Of a stretch of 64,000 nt of DNA, positions 11,550 to 22,541 are shown piece after piece. How positions within the stretch are numbered: the first letter of the stretch is position 1; the number at the start of each line of letters is the position of its first letter. This DNA comes from Trichopria drosophilae (lineage: Eukaryota > Arthropoda > Insecta > Hymenoptera > Diapriidae): positions 120,817,030 to 120,881,029 of the forward strand of contig CM059585.1 in the NCBI GenBank assembly GCA_030407085.1, written 5' to 3'. Made by a program: the position numbers and the translations under genes. A model generated the notes under the pieces. The model was not told the origin of the DNA and made no database searches. It worked only from the letters and a program-made list of their open reading frames with translations.

Positions 11550-14500
11550 TTAGATCAAATCGGCGACGTTCAATGGCATTTCAGTGATGGTAGTATTATA
11601 GAATACCTCGATATCTTTCAATGATCGCTTGTCTTCTTGGGTCACAAAGTTAATTGCTACACCTTTACGACCGAAACGTCCACCACGTCCGATTCTGAAA
11701 ACAGAAATACACCACAAATTAATAATAGTTTTCCATGCATACTTCTACACATTTTAGCACAACCACTTCGGTTCATTTCAATATCAAGTTATTTCATCAT
11801 AAGAATTAAATTTTACAATTGGTTGGAACTGATTCCAGGGAAGTTTTCCTACATCCCAATACAATCAATTCATGAATTTAAAGATTCTTTCCTGAATAAA
11901 TAGAATTACGCTACTGTGGAATAGTTTGCCTGAGGAAATAAGATCTGCTCGAGAAAATAAGATCCTCATCGCAATTTATTCTTACAAGTAAAATTTATAT
12001 GTGCAAATGCTATGAATGAATTCATGACTGTGGCAGATGACCAATATTATTTTTTTGTAATAAGGGCATTTATGCCCTTCCATATATTAACCACTTCACT
12101 GGTAATGTACCATATATGTAAAAAAGAGCCCCGACTGGTGATGTATCGCATATAATAACTTCCAGTTTTCAATGAATTTACATGAAATTTGGTATACTAG
12201 AGGCTTTTGATTCGCTGAATACGAATCCCATGTCACATTTTTAAAAATCAATACGTCAGTTACAAGTTATACACTTTTGAAACCAATTTTCTTTTTGGCT
12301 ACCAGTAAAGCGGTTAATAAACAAACAAATACATTAAAACTACTAGCACAGTCTATTTATATAATGAACTTAAAAGAGAATATCAAGTAAAAACCACCAA
12401 CATGAGATTTAAAAACATTACGCTACCAAAGCACAACTTAACAATTGAACAAACAAGTTTTGAGTATTTTTCAAAAAAAAAATTTCATCAAACTACCAAA
12501 CGAAATGAAAAGTTTACATACGAGTGAAAAATTATTAAAGAAAAAACTTAAATGTGCAATTATTTGTTCTTTTAAATGAATTGTTACAGATTATCACATA
12601 ATAAATATAAATTAAGTACGAAATATAATTCACATTTAAAAATTATCTATATGTAAATTAGGGAGGTTGTGGCATATTTATATTTTAGGTAAGGACCAAC
12701 CTATGTACAGGTAATTATGCCCCCTATAGGTCCTTTATATATATAAAAAAAAAAAAAAAAAAAAAAATGTAAAGGAAAAGTTAGAAATAAATTATTACTA
12801 TCAGCTTCGTAGCGCAGGCGGTAGTGTACTAGAGTACAAAGTCGTAGGTCGTGAGTTCGATCCCCGGCTGGGCAATTTTTCGAAAGTGTGTTCAGGCAGC
12901 AATTTGCTATGTGTAAGACGAACCATGCTGTCTGTTTGACATTTTGGGAGTATCGACAACCTGCAGGTCTCGCAATTGTGCTCACCTGTACTAGACAAGC
13001 TGGTTGAGAGCTTACGGGACACCTCGATCGAGGTGAAAGGTAGAGGGTAAATAAATTAAAAAAAAAAATTATTTTAGCATCATATAATCAACATCATCGG
13101 GGGTATAGGTGATCACCTGCGGTGATCCCTACTTTACTACTGTGCATTCCCTATTGAAAACAATGCCGAAACTGTGTACTTTCAACACGAAGATCAAGAA
13201 AAAGTTATTAATTTATTTCCTTTAATTAAACGTAGTTGAAAGGCTATATTGTTATTTATTTAATTTAAATTAATATTATTTTAATAACTTCTACAGTTAT
13301 TTTGTAATTTATAGCGAATCAAATATGAATAATTTATGTTATATACTCATCTTATGCTAGATTTATTAAGTAGGGTAAGAGCTATATGAATCATTTGTGA
13401 AACAAATAATTTACATATTTGTTTGAAAAATTAATACGTATTTCATTAGATATGAATTTTCATATTTTTAGATATTTTGCGGTTGAACAGAAAAGTATTT
13501 CAGATAGAAAATAGTTAAAATCAAAACGTGCGAATAGAAAGAGGAAGAAAATCTTTTTTCCTGCAAGAATGTCTTTGCAGTAACTCTATTCAAATCGAGA
13601 TTTAGTTTCAACAGCATTTCAGGAATTCTTGCGGGTTAAATAAACCGCAAATAAGCCTTAAGTAAATAATGATTTTGTCGCGAATTTTTGTCATAAATAT
13701 TAATTCTGTGATCGTGATTATCTCACTTACTTCTGATGTCATTCAACAAATTTAAGCACCGTATAAAATTGTTTACATCAGGCACAAAACTGTATAGTGA
13801 TATTTTTGCAGGAAAAACTCAATATTTTATGTAACAGGACATTTCACAACGAAACATTTTAATTAAGTAAAAGATATTCCCTGTCTAAGACTTCTAGCGA
13901 TAAAGATACAAGCTGCATTGTTTTTTTTTATTTCTTTTCATTACACTGGATTGGTTCTGAAGAAATGAATATAAAGATAATCAATAAATTTGTTAAAAGA
14001 ATGTGCTTTTCAAAAGAACAAGCAAGTTTGTATCTATTCGCTTATTTATCTACGCAAACAGTAGCATTTACTTAGACATTAAGTATTCAACGACAAACAG
14101 GAAAAGAATTAAGATTACATGAAAACTGTTTTCATTGCCGTAAATAAGCATATCTCAATGTCAATCTTTGCAATGCATTTTGTAAGACATAATTCATTAT
14201 ATCATCAGTTTTAAATGAATGAAAAACGACATTTAGTTGTTAAGAGCATGGAAATGTAAAAATAAATGTTTTTAATAAAAAAACTCACCTATGAATGTAA
14301 TTTTCACGATTTGAGGGCAAATCATAATTGATGACCAATGATACTTGCTGAACGTCAATGCCCCGAGCAAGAAGATCAGTTGTGATCAAAACCCTGGAAG
14401 ATCCAGTACGGAATTGTCTCATAATAACATCTCGGTCTCTCTGCTCCATGTCACCGTGGAGAGCAGAAACTGTAAAGTCTCGATCTTGCATGTCATTAGT

Positions 14501-17440
14501 AAGCGTGTCAACCTTGCGACGAGTGTTGCAAAAGATGACGGCTTGCGTGATACTGAGAGTATCGTATAAATCGCACAAAGTGTCCAATTTCCATTCATCT
14601 CGTTCTACATTGATGAAGAATTGTTTGATACCTTCAAGAGTCAGTTCTTCTTTCTTTACGAGAATGCTCACTGGATCACGCATGAAACATTTTGATACGT
14701 CCAAGACATCGCTTGGCATAGTAGCAGAAAGCAAAATAACCTGTTAAAATAATGACATTAATACTTTTGTTCGTATAATTCTAATTCGGGTTATTAAATG
14801 TGTTACATCGTTGGAAGGACTAATCTAAAAGAAACATTACCTGTACTTCGTTGGGAAGCATCTTGAATACATCATGAATTTGATCCTTAAAACCACGAGA
14901 CAACATTTCATCAGCTTCGTCTAAAACGAACAATTTAATACTGTTGGCTCTTAAAGCGCGCCGACTGATCATATCGTACACTCTGCCAGGAGTTCCGACT
15001 ACCACGTGAACTCCTTGTTCCAGCTTGCGAACGTCCTCGCGAACATTTGTTCCTCCGATACATGCTTGGCATTGGGCATGCATAAAATCTCCCAATGCGA
15101 TAACAACTTTTTGGATCTGAAAATTCATTGATTAATTTTAATTATTCAACATTTTAAACGATTAATTTTCTAAAACCCAGTTAATATTGAATGATTTTGT
15201 ATCATTCTTAAAATATTACCTGCTGTGCAAGTTCTCGAGTTGGAGCGAGAATCAATGCTTGGCACTCGTTTATTGAAGTGTCGATCTTTTGAAGAATTGA
15301 AATTGAAAAAGTTGCAGTTTTGCCAGTACCTGAAATCATAAATATATTATTTAATTACAAATTATTAGCATAATTTGAACAGAAAGGAGTAGCGATTAAA
15401 ATGTTTTCGTACCTGATTGGGCCTGGGCAATGACATCGTGCCCTTTTACGCAAGGTAAGATAGCACGCTGTTGAATAGCAGAGGGTTTTTCAAAACCATA
15501 AGCATAAATTCCACGAAGTAATTCTTCCTTCAAGTGCATTTCATCGAAGTTATCAACAACCTGCATAAACAAATGTCGTGTTATCAATGTCGATTGTAAA
15601 TCTAGGTTTTGATTATAAAACATGAAATGTCTTGAACAATAATTTATTTTGACAATTAAATGTTTTTGTTTTCTTAAAATAGACATTTGGCTAGAGAGTA
15701 TGTACGCCATAATAACAAACAAACATTTTGTATAAATTAAAAATAAGTAACATAAATATCGATTGCATCAAAATCAAAGTATAACTGAAAAAACAATGAA
15801 TTAATTATATTGTTATAACGTACCGTCTCCCAGTTCGACTCGATAACCCCTTCGGGGTCCATGCCCGCCGGACCTGAATTGTAACTTGGTTGATCATCGT
15901 CGATGGGACCATTCTTAGAGTCACCTGATCTATATTGATCTTCGTTATTCCTGTAATTAGACATAAACAATGCTTTAAAATAAAATCTAATTAATTGGTA
16001 TAATCAACAATAGTAGAAAGCATTTAACTGGAATATATATGATCGCTTGGTAAGTTCTAAAACAGCTGAGTCATTCGACATATACATAAGAAGCATATGT
16101 CAAAACATTTTTCAGGTATGCAAATTTTGACAAAAATAAATCAAATATAATCGCTTCTGTACTTTTCTGGTGGAACACAAGGAAAAATATTTAATATAGC
16201 TTTAAAATAAAAGATAATAGATAAAATAATTTTTGCTTTTAACAAAATTGCTAAAATATTTAATCAACCAAGGTAAACTTGGTAAAAAATAATTTATAAT
16301 AATTTGAACAAAGGTCTTTCTATTAATTAAACGAAATTAAATAAATCTGTTCTGAATGTATTTCCAAGCATGACTCAACTTCATTAGTCATCTTCCTATC
16401 TTTAAGAATGGAATGCCATGGAAAACCCAAAAATGCAATGTAATGCAGAGACACAAAATTTGACACAAAATTTGTCGCAAAATTCCTCGAATCTCGACAC
16501 TTTTTTAGAATTAAATTATATTTAAAATGCGAAACTGCATTATCCACTTCAGTTGTCAAACGCGTCAAAAACAAATAACATATCAAGTTACTAACATTGG
16601 GTTTCGGGTTTTAGATACAAATATTATGACGAAGTGAAAAATTGCTGAAAACCTGCGAATGAAAGAAAAAGCAGATTCGATCGAACTGAGACGCGGTCAG
16701 TTCTAAACGGAAGCATTTGTTGGTCGACAGAGGGACCGTCAGAGGATTTTGTTCCGAAAAATCTAAACGATGGAAATTAAGATAAGCAGCACACCTCACA
16801 CGGAGAGTCAAGGTCGTGTTAGAACGGCCGACATTGAATAAAAATCAGGCAGCAAGTTCTGCAACCTGCACGAGTTCTGCACATGCTTTGACAGTGAGTC
16901 ACGTCGAAACGCCCAAGGTTGCACAATTGTTGAACGTTAATTTGTTAAAGAAAAAGGGATATCTGTCGAAAAATTGAATCTGAACGAGGGGACGTTGCGC
17001 AAACCTGGCACGCGGAAAAAACGTGCTCGTTCGCGCGAATTCAGAAATGCCAGAGACGCCGTCCAGTTTTTCGGCGGCGTTTTTCCGGTTTTTGGCAAAA
17101 AGATGGGCAGCCGCGTACCAGGGAGAATTTTTGTCCAAGCACCGCGATCGAATTGGGAAAAATGCCGACGTAACGGGACGACAAGGAAGCGGCACAGGGG
17201 CAACGTGACAAAAAGTTTGATCACACGCCATGTTGTCAGGCAATGCCCCGTTCGCGAGAACACTCGTCGGTTCGGAAAGAACGAAATTTTCATCGAAAAA
17301 TTCGGCGACGCGACATCGCGACGAATAGCCCGAAGGAGGGAGAGTTTCGGTAGGGGATTTTCAAAGACTTGGCTAAAGATTTCGAGGCGCAAAGTTAAAA
17401 AAATCGCTTCAACTTACCTTCGTTCGGAATTATACGACAT
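11550..17440 (-). CDS. eIF4A: Eukaryotic initiation factor 4A (DEAD-box RNA helicase)
   Basis: This is the ATP-dependent RNA helicase of the eIF4F cap-binding complex, which unwinds 5' UTR structure in the cytoplasm. Coding exons on the minus strand are 17418-17440, 15824-15950, 15413-15560, 15220-15329, 14841-15116, 14289-14740 and 11550-11694. All junctions are GT-AG. The model sums to 1,281 nt, giving 426 codons plus TAA. Visible motifs are the Q-motif [10 protein letters not shown], motif I AQSGTGKT (about residues 95-102), PTRELA, TPGR, DEAD at about 202-205, SAT at 233-235, ARGID at about 353-357 and HRIGRGGR from 378. The C-terminus [10 protein letters not shown] is family-typical. The first coding exon is only 23 nt (MSYNSER plus a split Arg codon). 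It was chosen over an ATG inside the intron at 15,970 because a good acceptor sits at 15,951. The last intron (2.6 kb) has taken up a MITE and a SINE. No defect is visible. Confidence 0.97.
12091..12313. mobile_element. Short TTAA-flanked MITE in the last eIF4A intron
   Basis: TTAA stands at 12087-12090 and 12314-12317. The element ends read CCACTTCACTGGTA on the left and, as complement, CCGCTTTACTGGTA on the right, a 14-bp inverted repeat with two mismatches. The length is 223 bp with no coding capacity. TTAA duplication points to piggyBac or Kolobok type. Confidence 0.7.
12801..13068 (+). mobile_element. tRNA-derived SINE in the last eIF4A intron
   Basis: A tRNA-like head has an A-box TAGCGCAGGCGG (12810-12821) and a B-box GAGTTCGATCCC (12853-12864). 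A body of about 180 bp follows, ending in GGGACACCTCGATCGAGGTG, GAAAGGTAGAGGG and an A-rich tail. The 3' part matches the SINE at 2684-2802. It lies antisense to eIF4A. An AAATAAATTA word on both sides may be a target duplication but is too simple in sequence to be sure. Confidence 0.8.
13069..14288. other. Rest of the last eIF4A intron
   Basis: AT-rich intron sequence. No further gene, RNA or repeat could be identified, apart from a short GGTGATCACCTGCGGTGATC inverted word near 13,108-13,127. Confidence 0.4.
15951..17417 (-). other. First intron of eIF4A
   Basis: The intron is bounded by the donor GTAAGT at 17412-17417 and an acceptor ending ATTACAG just above 15,950. The half near exon 1 (16,900-17,400) is CpG-rich and reads open in several frames by chance; the distal half is AT-rich. 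No separate gene is supported. Confidence 0.6.
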
Positions 17441-17459
17441 GTTCCACTCACAGTAGCAA

Positions 17460-17471
17460 GACGAAAAGGAC
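17460..17471 (-). promoter_or_regulatory. Candidate pyrimidine-type (TCT) initiator of eIF4A
   Basis: On the minus strand the sequence GTCCTTTTCGTC lies about 20-30 nt before the eIF4A ATG. A TCT/TOP-like pyrimidine start is known for many insect translation-machinery genes, and a start here would give a very short 5' UTR. This is inferred from position and sequence alone. Confidence 0.35.
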
Positions 17472-18300
17472 GAGTTCCTATTGCGTCACAACGACGTAGG
17501 TTCTGTTGAGATTGCAGCGAGAGGGCGCCACTAGTCGGAAACGTGCTCTCGGGAACTTTCGGAAGGCACTGGTCCCTTCGGACGACTATCGGGCCTTTTC
17601 GGGTACCGCAACGTGCCAACGGATGGGCGGGACGGGGCCGAGACTTTTCAGACACTTTTTCCTCCTCTCCTGGAAAAGCGAGGGAAATTCACCCTCTCTT
17701 AATGCAACCGGGACGAATTACCCAGAATCCTAAGCGAGGAACCCCGTGGAGAGAGGTCGACCCAATTGGCGGGAAAGTCGAAACCTTTTCCTCCACTCTT
17801 TCTGCTTATTTTTCTCTTCAAGCTTCCTTTTCTTCCGTAGAAGGAAACTCGAGATTTCGGAAGCAACGAGTTTGGCGGGAAATTCAAAGACTGGTCGTTG
17901 GTCGATGAATTGAAACTAGGAAGATGAAATTCCACTTTCGTTCCGAGTCTTTTTTCTTCCGACGATCAATTTCACAATTTGTCACTTCACACACGGGACG
18001 AGGTCATCTTCGATCCAAGATTTTCAAGTCTTTTTTGTTTACACGATTTTCACGAGGTCTTCACCGAACGGATGAAAAACGATCACTGATCGACGCGATT
18101 CAAATACATGGCGACTCGCCAGGGATTCACGAATCGGGAGCGGGAATTCGCAGCTTTTTTCTGTTGTTTTCGCGAGGTTCGATGTGTACGGGTCGTTGTG
18201 TTTGTTTATCTTGAAATTGCTGCCGAGACAGGACAATCGTCGAGGCTGGAGAGCCTTTGACGACAGATGCCATTTTGTTTACTTCCCTGCAGACGACAAA
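17472..18300. promoter_or_regulatory. CpG-rich upstream region of eIF4A
   Basis: A GC-richer island lies between the eIF4A start and AT-rich intergenic DNA. Open frames occur on both strands here but overlap each other and resemble no family, so they are not called. No opposing gene could be recognised. Confidence 0.4.
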
Positions 18301-19940
18301 CGTTTGAAAATGTCCGTTTTCTTCATGGCTTTCTGCGTCCTTTGACTTTTTTAACTTTCATTTGTTTCGATTAGCTTTTTATCCCTGGGAAATTTCAAGT
18401 TTCCTATATATTTAGGGACTATTTATTTAGTGAATAATGTCCGCCCTGCTCATTACTTAATAAATATTAAACGATTCTTGTCTAGAGAAATAGTTTGTAA
18501 AAAGGAAATGTCTTAAGCTATCGACTCGGGCAATTTTCAGTTCCTTATATGTGGGAAATCTTAATTTATTCTTACAATTAACTGTTGAATCAAGTAATTT
18601 ATTAAAAATGTTATACATTACGCTAATTCTCAACAATTGCACTCTAAAACGACGATGCTATAAATGTTATAAAACACATCGGTAGAGTAACATTGAAAAA
18701 ATACACTAATGAATATTTAATAATGCATTTATACATTTGCAATCGATCCTGCAATAATTATTTGGAAAGAACTTGTTCAAACGTCATCACCCTAATATAT
18801 AATTGGCAAATAATGATTAGATTGTTTATCATTACAGAAGTTCATTCATTTAATTGAAATTTGATTTATAAAAATGGTATTTATAAAATTATTGTTGGTA
18901 ATCGAATAGAATAATAAGTATTTACCAACTGCTTGACAATTGTAAACATCCTACAATCATTGTACTTGACGTATATTTATATTTATCAAATTGTGGAAAA
19001 ATAAACTAATACAAGGATTCACAACAATTTTAATGACTTTCCAAGTACGATAGAAACGAGATTATTAGTTTTTACTTAATTTTTAAATCTTATTTTATTT
19101 ATATACATTTTAATAATCACAAATGAATTATTTTCTAAATAACATAATATTATCTATTCTTAAACTCTTTGATTAATTACAATGGATACGATTGTGTTTG
19201 TTTCGTCACTTTTGAATCGTATTTAATTTATAAATAATATTTACAAATAAATTTTTATACTTTTCTAAATTGTATATTTAGTTACTTAAACATTTCATTT
19301 TATTTACAAGAATTACGTTCTAAAAAAATATTTGCCCCTTCAAAAGCATTTAAAATAAAGGAAAATAAAAAATAAAACGAATCCATTAGATTCAATTTTC
19401 AATTGATGTCAAGAAGATATGTGCATTATACTTTGGGTAAAAAATCGATACGGAATATTGTATGAAAAGTGAAAATCAAAATTCGTTACGGTTCAAAAAT
19501 GATCTCTTCATCACTGTGTCAATATCAAGTTTGGTTCTACTTTGGAGTTTGGACAACAGATGGAGTCGATCGTTATGTTTACTGGCACTGACTATATAAA
19601 CGCAAATAGAAGTGCGTACACGCGGCTTGTTTGACGGTTTTCCTTCCAGTCATCTATCTTTATTTTGTAAATGGAGATTGCATAAAAGAGAAAGACAATA
19701 GAAGACCAGAAGAGAAAAAAAAATATACGAAACAGGCGTATGTACGGCCATATACGGAGAGATCGGACAAATGGTGCTGTAAACGAATAAAAAATTGAAA
19801 TTATTGAAAATAGGGAATTATGCATGGAGGCCAACAAACAAGATTCAAATAACTATAAATTTTTCTCCATTCTTTATAACGAATTGCCGCTATGGATAAT
19901 ACACAATAGTCGATTTTTGTCTCAATCAGTATTGAATGTC
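18301..19940. other. AT-rich intergenic DNA, nothing recognised
   Basis: Long AT-rich stretch. Short frames such as 19,592-19,837 (minus) have biased composition and no recognisable domain. Confidence 0.4.
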
Positions 19941-19975
19941 ATGCCCAGTAAACGAAAACGAATAGAAAGTTAAAA

Positions 19976-20089
19976 ATACGAATTGAAATGAATTCAAGTG
20001 AATTAAAATGAATTAAAACGCATGAAAACGATTAATTGAATCCACTTTTTAATTCATTTTAATTCACTTGAATTCATTTCAATTCGTAT
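19976..20089. repeat. Near-perfect inverted repeat, arms about 43 bp
   Basis: The left arm (19,976-20,018) and right arm (20,046-20,089) are reverse complements built of GAATT/AATTC words, with a loop of about 27 nt. A CCCAGTAAACGAAAACGAAT word sits just upstream at 19,943-19,962. It resembles the end of the MITE at 25,092, so this may be part of a related element. Confidence 0.7.
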
Positions 20090-20114
20090 TTCGAATGATT
20101 TCGCAGTGTACTCT

Positions 20115-20740
20115 AAAAGAAGTCAGATGTCCCACTTTCTGACGGTTTTCTGAACATGATGCCAATATGAGATCTTTATGAACTCATGTTTAGAAAATCC
20201 TTCGAAAATGGGACATCTGACTAGATTTAAAGCACATTTCGTAACAATTCTGAACTCTTTTATATTTTTCAAATGTCGAATTAAACCGAACTGGCCGGAA
20301 ATATGCTCGTATCAATCTAAATGTTTATAGTCATTCGCATACCACGTTATTCCGTTATTTAACCGGAAATTGACAAAAAGGATACTGAAAAGGATAATGG
20401 TTTAATACGATTCAATTATTTTCAGTTGATGGGATGAAAGTTGATTCCGAAAACTGCCAATGTTTCGAATACGTTTCAATTCTTTGTAATTTCAAATAAC
20501 AAAAAATCGCTCTGATAAAGAATAGAACCTCCCTAAAAAGAAAAGGATTGAATTATTTTGAATCCTCCCAGATAGCAGACAAAAATACTTTAGAATGATC
20601 TCATAATGTGTTCTATACGAGGTCAGACGTCTCAAATTATGATGTTTTTCTGAACTTGATATCAGTATGAGATCATTGTGACCTAAAGTTCAGAAAAACC
20701 TCATATATTGACGCATCCGACCTCTTGTAGATCACATTAC
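20115..20740. repeat. Two related hairpin repeats
   Basis: Two long hairpins, about 20,119-20,223 and 20,594-20,735, share the same layout. Each opens with a GTCAGATGTCCCA- or GTCAGACGTCTCA-type word, then TTCTGAACNTGAT, then TATGAGATC, and closes with the inverted partner words. They look like two copies of one small non-autonomous repeat. Confidence 0.55.
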
Positions 20741-21701
20741 AGTAGGTCTCGTCCTAAGTTGTACCGTCGCGTTGGTTCTTTCAAAATGGCGGAAGTTTGC
20801 CCAAGTTGTAGCCCCTCGCTATCCCCAAAATTTTGTATTCTGCTATGTGGGCTTTTATTAATAAAATTGAATATTCGGAATATGCACACACTCACACACA
20901 CACATATATTCTCAGAAAATCGTTGAAATTTCTAATACCTTCAATAAAGGGATTCAATGGAATTCAAAATGTCAATCCCTTTCTGGGTCGGTCTGTCGAG
21001 CAAAAACAAAGTTTTATCTAATTATTTATTATTTCTTTCACGTAAACGTATAATATCCCAACAACTGTATAAGAATAGAACAAACAAATTTTCAATCTGG
21101 AATCTGTCCATTTTCTAATTGAAACTGTTTTATTTTAATTCTATATAATTTGTTTTAAGTCGATACATTGCAGCATTTTAGAATAGAAGGACTTCCATTT
21201 AATTCGAATCAATTTGAAAATGAAATTGACTCATTTAACTAATGATATTAATTTGCCGCACAACGTCCGAATAAATTTCACTAAAGCCATAATTGAAGCC
21301 AATAATTAATTTCAATACTTTGTCAAAATTTTAACGTAGTTCAATTTGATTCAATACGGCCGGTCGTATTTTTTAAGTAATTACTTTATTTTTTAAATTT
21401 ACACTAATATTTATGAATTTGCGATCTACATGATTATTAATAATATTATTACTAAAATTGCCAATAAATTGATCAGTCTGATAAATAATTAATTTACTTG
21501 GACCATGCAATTTGTAGATAATTTTAAATGTGACGACACGACACGATAATGTATCCACATATTTATTTTTTTTTTTTAAGTATTATCAAACAATGGAATA
21601 AAACTTCGATGCACGTTTTATAAACCAAACTATGCATATATTATATCTAGAAAATACTCCCTGTTTCAACTATTCGTTATTTTTACTTTATTTTACAACA
21701 A
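20741..21701. other. Intergenic DNA, nothing firm
   Basis: A CA-type microsatellite lies at 20,884-20,905. A word near 20,941-20,987 (GGGATTCAATGGAATTC, then CAATCCCTTTCTGGG) matches the right end of the MITE at 25,092-25,503 and is probably a remnant. No gene was seen. Confidence 0.4.
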
Positions 21702-21772
21702 TAGCTGTAGTTGAGTGGTTATGGCTCGGAAGTGCTGCGCGGGGGACCGGAGTTCGATTCTCGGTTCGAACA
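21702..21772 (+). repeat. tRNA-like sequence (SINE head or tRNA pseudogene)
   Basis: An A-box-like TAGTTGAGTGG at about 21,708 and a B-box GAGTTCGATTC at about 21,750-21,760 are spaced as in a tRNA gene. A T-run follows. No regular anticodon arm can be formed, so this is not called as a working tRNA gene. It differs from the two SINEs at 2.7 and 12.8 kb. Confidence 0.5.
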
Positions 21773-22541
21773 GTTTTTTTTTATTTGTTTACTATAGGAT
21801 TACAAAGAATTGAAACGTATTCAATACGAAAATGGACAGATTCCGGATTCAATTCTTTTTCAGTTGTTGGGATCGAATTGAACGACGTTAAAATGTTTAT
21901 TATTGAAACGCAGAGGATCGAATTGAAAAGTGCCGTAATTTTTATATTCTGCAACAGATAGCGTTCGAAACGTCGTTCAAATCCGTTCAAAACATGCCAC
22001 GATTTTCTCGACAGATGGCGTTCACAGCGGTTTTTTCCTTTACATATATTTTTTTTCATTATTTTGTATCTTTATCTATGGCCCAAGTATGAATTAAAAT
22101 TAGAAAGAACCGAAATGATCTTTAGAGCACTTTTGTCTGTTTTGTTGTCGAAAAGCCGAAAATTATCGAAATAAAATATACATACAAGTAAAATGGAAAA
22201 CAAATTTTTTGTCCATCACAAGTATGTAAAAATAATGTATGCTCCAGATTGTGTTTATTATGTTACTCGGAAATCTTATGTATTTTAAAATGACTTAAAA
22301 TTTTAGAAATACTACACACATGTTTTTTTTTAAAAAGTCAAGTTTACTTAAAAAATATGCAGTTTCCATATCGTACATTTGTACATCATTCATTTGTACA
22401 TTTCATAATATACAATTTATACAAATTACATATGCTTTAAAAAGTAATGTTTACAAAAATATACAAAGTTTTCACTTTGATCAATTCCTTTTTACAATTG
22501 CATAAAATTATCAGTCTCGTGCCTTATTCTATGAAAAATCT
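21773..22541. other. 3' flank of the DUF4792-type gene
   Basis: AT-rich sequence that would contain the 3' UTR of the minus-strand gene ending at 22,542. An AATAAA signal on the minus strand is possible near 22,255-22,260. Nothing else was recognised. Confidence 0.35.

Noticed and set aside
15951..15970. An ATG at 15,968-15,970 in frame with eIF4A exon 2
   Set aside because: It lies before a good splice acceptor at 15,951, and the exon at 17,418-17,440 gives a family-like N-terminus in the right phase.
16899..17456. Overlapping 114-160-codon frames in eIF4A intron 1
   Set aside because: CpG-rich sequence open by chance in several frames on both strands, inside a well-supported intron.
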